From positions 62,001 through 126,000 of the forward strand of contig JANVFP010000021.1 in NCBI GenBank assembly GCA_027919835.1: a stretch of DNA of 64,000 nucleotides, given 5' to 3'. Of this stretch, positions 56,512 to 64,000 are shown piece by piece. The position numbers and the translations under genes were made by a program. Below the pieces are notes generated by a model. It saw nothing but the letters and a program-made list of their open reading frames with translations, was not told where the DNA came from and made no database searches. Within the stretch, counting starts at the first letter, position 1; each line of letters starts with the position of its first letter. This DNA comes from Lentinula raphanica (lineage: Eukaryota; Basidiomycota; Agaricomycetes; Agaricales; Omphalotaceae).

Positions 56512-58641
56512 ATGTCTATGGAAGGCTCAAGCTCACGGACGCCAGAAAAAATAAATTTACCTGGGCATCGTCGTCGTGGGCTCAAGTCTCTTTCAACTCT
56601 ATTGCAGATACCTCGATTCGGTAGTCGAGCAGAGGCTGCGCTTCATTCGTCAATAGCAGGAGCTCTCCCAGCGGATATTTTGTATGAAGTATCTGAATAT
56701 CTGTGGTCTGCTGACCTACTCAGTATGAGCTTGACTGTGAGCTCGATTTTTCTATTTCTAAACGCGTATTGTGTTCCTCTTTGTACTGACTATGTTCGCT
56801 GTAAACAGTCTTCTCATGTCAGGGCGCTTTTAATGCCAGCCCTGTACGACACCGTGGTTCTCAAGTCAAGCCAAGCTTGCAAAACGGCCCTCACGATGCT
56901 CGTCGACCGACCGAATATATGTCGACATATTCGTAAACTGGCAGTTCGGCCGAATTATTACCTTGCTTGGCCCAAAGCGAATGAACGGCTTGACGAGGAA
57001 TGGGTGGTACAAATGCTGTTAAAGATCCTGGATAATATGCCCCTCCTCCATACCTTCGACTGGGACGGACTTGAGATGCCGAAGGATTGTTTATGGTTTA
57101 CATTAAGGAACAAGTGAGTTGCGATGATTGAGCTGCTTCGGTATGCTGATAGGTATCATCAGGTGTCCGTCGTTGAAGACGCTGTACACCAACATTGGGT
57201 ATCAGCCCCTCAATCCCAACAGCACCGTACGTTTCCTAATCAAACTCTTATCGCTTCACTCTTGACGATTGAATTCCCGTCGGACAGTTGTTCGATTTCA
57301 CGGATCTGACTAGCTTCTCTCTGACCGTCCGGCATAGTCTAGAGGAAACGGATCTGTTTCCTGATCAGGAGCAGCTTCCAGACCGACTCTGGGATATGCT
57401 TCTCAACAAGTGTCCTGATATGCAAGACCTTACCCTTAGCTCATTCTCTTCTTCGACTCGGCTCCTCAACGTTGATAGACTTTGCACGGCTGACGCTTAC
57501 TGGCCCAAACTTCACTCACTTACCCTCGGCTCTTTTGGTTACAACGACGATTTCGAGCTAAACTCTCCTTCCGATGACGCCGCATTCGGCGCTTTCTTAT
57601 CAAAACATTCAGAACTCAAATATCTGCGTCTTTCATGGAATTTCAAGCGCTGGATGTCGCCCGAAACAATTCCTCTTGCTCTTGAGCCTACCGCTTTGCC
57701 TAACCTAACGACTTTTGTCGGCGTACACCAACAACTCGCTGTACTCCCCCAACCGGCTCTTTCTTCGATCGAAATCCTGGATCTCACCTGCGAACCGCTG
57801 TTCGCTGGGAGATTGGATGGTGTCGGAGGAGTATGCTCCACGCTTAAAAAGCTGACTGCGTTGACAAGTTTAGATCTGTGGCTACATATCGATATCCCCG
57901 AGTTCAAGGATCACAGTACCTTCTTCAGTGGGTTAATGGAGGCATGTCCAAAATTGACCGACTTACACTTTATGTGTACGACCACTTTTGGTGTGGTAAG
58001 TGCCTCATCTGTTGCCTATGCGAATCATTCATCGTCAACTTCCATTTGCACAACAGAAACCTCTCATGTGCCTCGCCGCACACCTCCCACTACTTCCGCA
58101 ACTCCGTACCTTTTCTCTCACCAAGGGGCACAAATACGTCGGAGACGACTCGAGCATGCTGCGCACAGTCCTAAGAATCATTCGCTCCAACTCAAAACCG
58201 AAACCTGGTACGACGACCGTCCCCAATCCAGACCTAAGGCAGATTAATATTCGTTGGGCAAGAGAGAAATGCCCGAATCACTTGAAGCAAGAAGGGACGT
58301 ATGATATCATCAGACAGTGGGATGCGAATCATACAAGAGTGATAGTTGGATTGGAAGTGTACGAGAAAGGGATCACGGTTCTCGGAAAAGTGTTCACGAG
58401 ACGTTATCGGTATAACAATTTCCCTGCGCCTTCAAGACCTTCGTCATCGTCGTCGTCGTCGACTGTGATGAGGCCGTCGACTTCTCAAAGCCCAACCGCC
58501 ACTTCCTCTGGGTCTACCGATGTAAATGGTGACGAGCGGCACGGTTCAGGACGCATGGGTCGAAGGCGGTTGCGAAAGGCTCTGATGCTCATACAAAATA
58601 AGCAGAGCAGTTCGTTGGTTGATCTCAATAGGTCTGCTTGA
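56512..58641 (+). CDS. F-box protein with LRR-like region
   Basis: Exons 56512-56736, 56809-57113, 57163-57226, 57288-57995 and 58057-58641; 628 aa in phase. The F-box-like motif is LPADILYEVSEYLWSADLLSMSLT (about 52-75). Then LYDTVVLKSSQ and ICRHIRKLAVRP, typical of Agaricomycete F-box proteins, followed by degenerate leucine-rich segments: MPLLHTFDWDG, CPSLKTLYTNIG, FTDLTSFSL, WPKLHSLTLG, HSELKYLRLSW, LPNLTTFVG, ALTSLDLWL, CPKLTDLHFM, LPQLRTFSL. The tail is Ser-rich then basic. Likely an SCF substrate receptor; substrate unknown. Confidence 0.8.
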
Positions 58642-59296
58642 TGGTGTTCTGGTTAACGTGGAATACCTTGTCCATATGTACTTGTTGAGTTTCTTCTGAC
58701 TTTCTCTGTTGTATCTGGTTTCCCTGGGATATGTGTACTCTGATCTACTACCTGTGATGTTCAGCCTGCGATCTAATTATATGTTCCTTGTTTACTAGTA
58801 TGTGTATCTCTTCAGATCTCTTCTCTTTCCATACCTCTGTTCAAGATCTGTGTATCTAATGCTACGCTCCTTTTTATACGCTCCTTTTGTACTTTGTAAC
58901 TTGCACCAATGTAATCTAGTAACAACACTCTGACAAATTCTGGTAACTTCGATTGAATTTCCTGGAGGAGAAGGAAGGGCGCCTCCTTTTTGAAAAAATG
59001 CGGCGCGTTACTTGAAAGAGCACATGATCGCTCAATTGACGAGACAACTGCGTCCGCGACTCTCTGTTCAAATAACCAGTAGGGCCGACCAGCGGCAGAG
59101 CCCGCTACCCGACTTCAGTTACTTCACTTGATAACAAGGTCGCTTTATGTATACCATTTGGAAAAATTTCAGACACCATTTACAAAGAGCAGGTACGGCG
59201 TAGATAGAAGTTAGAACTATTCGATAAGATAGACTTCATGAGCTAATAGACAGAATTTCTGATGTGATTGGTTCAGTGGATTGGAGGGAACACCAT
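58642..59296. other. Convergent intergenic region with a repeat relic
   Basis: No gene. At about 59080-59112 there is a stretch matching, in reverse, the GGGTAGCGGGCTCTGCCG segment inside the MITE at 60896-61329, so an older relic of that family lies here. Confidence 0.5.
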
Positions 59297-60869
59297 CTAT
59301 GTTGTACGCACATGTTCATAGATACCAGTCAGGTAATACCCAATCACAATTTCTCTCAGTTCCGCTTTGATTGAGATGAGCATGTTTTGTTGGAGGCTAC
59401 TTTCGGTGGTTAATAAGCGTCCGGCACGTCTAGCATCCATCCAGAGGACATTTCCGGTCCGGATCGACATGCTCTGGCAGGCGTCGCAGGTTTCACCCTG
59501 GAAATCTTTCCATACGTTTGACGCTTTGACAGACCTGCAGAGAAGACGTGTTAGATGTTGTGCGCATCATACAAACTTTCACGGTATACCATGCAGTCCC
59601 TGTCGAGCACAAAAGAGACAGAATCTGTTGTTCGGAGCTCACGGTTACCTGTAGCAGCATTGCACCAGCGATCTTCAATGAAAGAGTAAGTCCCCTTCAA
59701 TACACAAATTGAGATTGTAGGAAGACAGAGATGCACGATTGATACACACCGCAATGTGATCCACATTCACAATGTCCTCTGGGATAACAGAGGCAAGAGA
59801 ATCTCTCTGGAAACGGAAGACGTTGTTGAAACCAAAACAAGAATTCGTGCTCCATCCCATTACATACACAGCGTAGGAGTTTAATCCCTGTCAGGACAAA
59901 GTCAGAAGAGTCTCATTTTAAATGTAAACCAACATTGCATACACATCCTACATTCAATACTCTGTCGTACTTGCAGGTGAGGTAGCCTGACAAGAGAGGC
60001 CTAAACGGTGTAGAGTTGTCACTGTTTTTGTATCCCCAAATCACAGTGTTCATAAACAGCGAGTACGAGGGTGCAGAGAAGCGTAAGAATGTAAGCTGAT
60101 AGGTCGACGTACACATCGCCTGATGACGAGCTCTGAGGACAGCCAGAACCAACGAGGATTCAACACTAAGGTCCACGTTAGCCGCGGTGTTGTGTTCACC
60201 ACATAGCCGGTCTACCTCGCGGCAAAACTGGGAAGTGGGCGATTGAAAGTCAGTGAAGTTCAGCATGTACCCAACGATATTCATACGTCTTGGATTATAA
60301 GCAGACAACGAGCCGTAGGTAGAACCTACACCATAAATTCAGAAAAACAACTTGCAAAGTGAACGAACCTGGCGGTAACGCAAATCTACCAGGCAGTGAT
60401 TCCAAAACATCTTCAGCTCCTCCTGAGGTTCTGTCAGAAAGTGAGGAAGGAAGAGTGAACATAGCAACTACTTTGCGGATGGGTGAAAAGGCGATTAACG
60501 CCTCCAGGTATGTTAATGAATGGTGTAGAGGAAACAGGGGAAAAGGAAGCGGCAAAGGAAGTGCCCCATTCTCTCACATGTGTTCCAAAATTCAGAACCG
60601 ACTATGACAAGCATTGGATCTGAGATGTGCGAGGTTACTCTGAAAGGGAGTTTTGTCGAGAACGAATGCTGTGAATCCACGCAGACGGTAACCATCAAGT
60701 CAAGGTTTGTCGGTATGTTCGTATAACCCAGCAATTGCTGGGCAGAAGTGACCGACAGCAGAGAATACGGCAACCGAAAATCAAAGAGATACGTTTGGAC
60801 AACTACATCCTGCAGAAGGATGTTCATCGTGAAGGGGTTTACAGGGAAAAAGGGCGAACTGGCATACAT
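59297..60869 (-). CDS. Hypothetical multi-exon protein
   Basis: Splice-supported text on the minus strand: MYASSPFFPVNPFTMNILLQ.. (start 60869), IAFSPIRKVVAMFTLPSSL, RRMNIVGYMLNFTDFQSPTS, MGWSTNSCFGFNNVFRFQRD, AGAMLLQVTVSSEQQILSLL and the last exon SVKASNVWKDFQGETCDACQ..EHVRTT ending at 59297. Six or so exons are implied; not every junction was fixed. Cys-containing and mixed composition, no family recognised. Divergent from the DNA polymerase gene with a MITE between them. Confidence 0.5.
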
Positions 60870-60895
60870 GCAAAAACTGCGGAATATTACTAACT

Positions 60896-61329
60896 CCCGC
60901 TACCCTTTAGGGTAAGGGTTTTATACCCCCGGAATTTTTGCTTTCCAGTGCTCGATGCATTTTCTGTTTTCCGGGCCGGCTTCAATTCAGTTGCCAGAAC
61001 CTGTCGGCCCGCCCTCTGGGTTTCCCTTGGTTTTTGTTTCCTCCCTCTTTTTGCTGCTTCCATTAAACTGAAGCCTGACAGTTCCTGGACTGCTGTATGT
61101 CCAATACTCTATCTATTTCCTAGGAAGGTGGGGGGTGGGGGTGGGCTACAATGAACATACATTCTTCAATAGGGTAGCGGGCTCTGCCGTTCATCGGCGC
61201 TACACTGATTATACGGGAAGCAGCGGAACGACAATAGGATCAATTCCGGGCCGATGCTCAAACGTTGTAAATCGCTGCAAAACAAATCGGGTCCAAAACC
61301 ACAAAACCCTTACCCTAAAGGGTAGCGGG
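60896..61329. mobile_element. 434-bp MITE with 27-bp perfect TIRs and AACT duplication
   Basis: The left end starts CCCGCTACCCTTTAGGGT and the right end is its exact reverse complement over 27 bp. AACT flanks both sides (60892-60895, 61330-61333). No coding capacity. It occupies most of the 504-bp gap between the starts of two divergent genes. Confidence 0.85.
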
Positions 61330-61373
61330 AACTTCGGTGTCTCTTCCTCAACTCTCTCTCTCATGGTCCTTCA

Positions 61374-64000
61374 ATGTTCCTTTTCTCCAGAAGAACGGGA
61401 AAACATCATTTGTCCAGATGGGTCCATACATCTCGAGCTTTGGAGAATCAGGCTCTCAGACAAAGAGAAAATCTGTCGCGACCCTCTGCTAGGCCCCTTA
61501 CTGCTTTCAAGTACAAAGAAGAAAAATCGGTCCAAACAAAAAAGAAGGAGGAAACCAAAAAGTCCAGGCATGGTGAGCTATCTGTGTGCTGTCTCTCGTT
61601 TGAGTTAACCCAGAAGTTAATCAATGCATTAGCAAAAAGAAACGCAGCTGGTGTACAGATGCTGTCCCGGTCCTTGCACGAGCAAATATTCAAAAACTGC
61701 ACCTTTCCCTCACCCCCTAAAACATATACGAACATATCGATTGAGCATCTCAAAGCACACGGCTTGGACCCAACTCAGTCCTCTACAGTACCATCTACAG
61801 AATTCGTTCTGCCCCCTTTACAAGGAGACAATCTCCTTGAACATTTCCACCGCATCGGAATATCCTCTTCCGAACCGTACATCTCGTTAGCCAAACACTT
61901 TGCTGAGGCATCTCTTCCACCGATACCAGACGACTGGGAGCTGCAAGCCGGATGGACCAAATACTATCATAGTTCAGACGGCGCAGGTTACTGTGAACAC
62001 GTCGCTTTCCCCTCCCATGATGGCAAACCCGAGACGATGCTCACGTTCGACGTAGAAACAATGCCAAAACACCACCAATATCCCATCTTAGCATGTGCCG
62101 CTTCACCCAATGCTTGGTATGTTTGGATATCTCCGTGGATCCTCGATCCTATCTCCAACTCCCCAGAGCATCTCATTCCTCTTGGCCCCTCAGATATATC
62201 TCGTGTGGTTGTAGGTCACAATGTTTCGTACGATCGTGCTCGGATTCAAGAAGAGTATCATCTCGTTGGTACGAAGAATCGGTTCTTGGATACTATGTCA
62301 CTTCATGTCGCTACCAAAGGAATATCATCCCACCAACGGCCTGCATGGGCCAAGTACCGGAAAGAGAAACAGGACGCGATAGATTCTAGGGATGAAGCAA
62401 TCGAAGCAGTAGTCCTTCTACTTAAAGACGTCGAGCAGCAACTGGACGGTCTCCGCCACGCAGTTGCATCCGGACTGGTAGAGGACAACGGAGAGATTGA
62501 AAAGCTAGTCGATCTGCAGAGTAGCTTGGAGGAGTCCCTGTCTGGTCTTCGGACGACCGAGACAAACCCTTCTTCGTCATTCAACTCTAGCCAAAGTGAT
62601 CCCTCGTTGGCCGAAGAACTTTCGGACGATGCTTCCCTCATGGAAACCAGTCAAAAACGTTGGGAAGATATCACTTCAGGCAATAGCCTTGTCGATGTCG
62701 CAAAACTCCACTGTGGCATCGATATCTCGAAGGAGACTCGAAACGATTTTATGACAGCGACTCCGTCTGAGATCTTGGATGGTTTAAACGTTTACATCTC
62801 CTATTGCGCAACCGATGTTGTGACCACTCATGCCGTCTTTAAGAAAGTCTTGCCAGGATTCCTTCAGGCTTGCCCTCATCCAGTCAGTTTCGCAGGTGTA
62901 GCTACTATGGGCAGTGGGTTTTTGCCGGTTAACGAACAATGGGAAGCTTATATCGAGAGAGCAGAGCGGGTTTGGCAGAATCTTGAGAGAAAAGTTCGGT
63001 CTGGGTTAGAGAATCTAGCCAGGGCAGCTATCAAGGATTACAACCTTACCCCTTCTGATGCGTCGGTCGTTGGGCCATGGCAGGACGATGTGTGGTTGAG
63101 TCAGATGGATTGGACACCGAAGGTTGCTGGGAAATCTAGAGGCGTATATCCTCCCGGGGAGACAGTACGTGTTATCTTTGCGTGAACCCTGTAAACTAAT
63201 CAACATCATGCCAGATGAACTCTGACTCATCCATTGATGATCCAGAAGAGCTCAAAAATAATCTCCCAGCTTGGTACATTGGCCTTCGCGTGGATCCGTT
63301 CTCCAAAAAGTGCATCGAACGTGTACTCCCCTCCTTCTCGAACTCTCGTTTGAAAACCACCCCCTGCGTTTCACGCCGAAAGAGAAATGGCACTATTGCA
63401 CCTCGGGCAACCCTTCCGATATAACATTGCTACCAACTGCTCTGAAGAAAGGACTGAAAACTACATCGGTTCTATCCCGCGCTCACTCTCTTGCCCTGCT
63501 TCAAGAAGGTGGGATGACCTCCTGTGATGTCGATCTTGCCCTACGTCTCAGTCGTGGACACAAAAACGACGACGTCAGAACCGGGATACTACATCTCGCC
63601 AAGCGTGTTCTCGAGAAAGATCGAGCTGCAGCGATGGATCATCCCTGCTTTGGCCAACTCGATTGGACACCCGTGGAAGTCGACGACGACGGTCTACCTA
63701 AACCAGTCATCGAACGGGTCAAGTCGACAAAGCCACCGTCAGTCTATTGGCCAAAATGGTATTGGGACCTCACCAAACCAAAGAAAGGCATGCCGCCGGG
63801 CTCGTTGGATATCACAACCCGCAACCGTTTCGCACCGCTTCTGTTGAAGATGTCTTGGAAAGGTCATCCGCTCGTTTACTCGCGCGAACATGGTTGGATC
63901 TATCGTGTTTCTTTGGCTTCCTCATCTGATGAGTCTGAGTCCCAAAAGGACACTTCGGCCAGAGACAAACCGAAACGGGATAATTCGCTCACCTTCTATC
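61374..64000 (+). CDS. MIP1: Mitochondrial DNA polymerase gamma, 5' part (cut by window end)
   Basis: Exons 61374-61572, 61633-63164 and 63215 onward. N-terminal MFLFSRRTGKHHLSRWVH is a mitochondrial presequence. NAAGVQMLSRSLHEQIF is the conserved gamma N-motif. Exonuclease motifs: Exo I LTFDVETMP, Exo II VVGHNVSYDRARI, Exo III YCATDVVTTHAVF. Spacer text includes LDTMSLHVATKGISSHQRPAWAKY, GVATMGSGFLPVN and, near the window end, RFAPLLLKMSWKGHPLVYSREHGW. Polymerase motifs A-C lie beyond the window. One frame change is seen near 63333: ..KKCIERVLP in one frame and LLLELSFENHPLRFTPKEKWHYC in another, as if one C is missing from a C run. This may be a sequencing or assembly indel. Confidence 0.9.

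Overview
This window is nuclear DNA from a filamentous basidiomycete, most likely an Agaricomycete. The evidence is: genes split by many GT-AG introns of about 50-60 nt; a full set of eukaryotic housekeeping genes (RIO1, PPWD1, PSMD9/Nas2, ILV3, ARO7, RIB7, THI4, mitochondrial DNA polymerase); and basidiomycete-expanded families (a DUF6589 protein, a TET/JBP-like dioxygenase, NACHT/NLR and other P-loop proteins, a 7TM receptor). Most gene models below were built by hand from splice signals and reading phase. Where exon lists are given, the phases close from start to stop.

Left part (about 1-21.2 kb): a transposon-scarred accessory region. It starts with the 5' half of an NLR-type (NACHT) gene on the minus strand, cut by the window edge. 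Next is a DBP9 (DDX56) RNA-helicase pseudogene broken by an insert with inverted arrays, by a 224-bp TA-flanked MITE, and at its 3' end by a 3.2-kb palindromic element. A TET/JBP-like dioxygenase gene follows. Then comes a multi-exon hypothetical gene (about 9.5-15.2 kb, minus) split by a second 3.1-kb palindromic element with a 7-bp target duplication. The stretch ends with a decayed UDP-glucose dehydrogenase, a hotdog thioesterase and a DUF6589 gene.

Right part (21.2-64 kb): dense, mostly intact genes. In order: RIB7, a secreted Ser/Thr-rich protein, an AidB-like acyl-CoA dehydrogenase, PSMD9/Nas2 divergent from a 970-aa P-loop ATPase, THI4, chorismate mutase, a septin-like GTPase, a second septin-like GTPase whose reading frame runs on into two Zn2Cys6 DNA-binding domains, a separate Zn2Cys6 protein, ILV3, RIO1, PPWD1, an unrecognised conserved gene, a 7TM receptor, a small membrane protein, an F-box/LRR-like protein, a hypothetical gene, and mitochondrial DNA polymerase gamma (cut by the window end). 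A 434-bp MITE fills most of the divergent promoter between the last two.

Metabolic content is branched-chain amino acid, aromatic amino acid, thiamine-thiazole and riboflavin synthesis plus acyl-CoA oxidation. There is no sign of a secondary-metabolite cluster. The most novel item is the septin-like GTPase fused to a double zinc cluster, next to an unfused paralogue. The two large palindromic elements come next.
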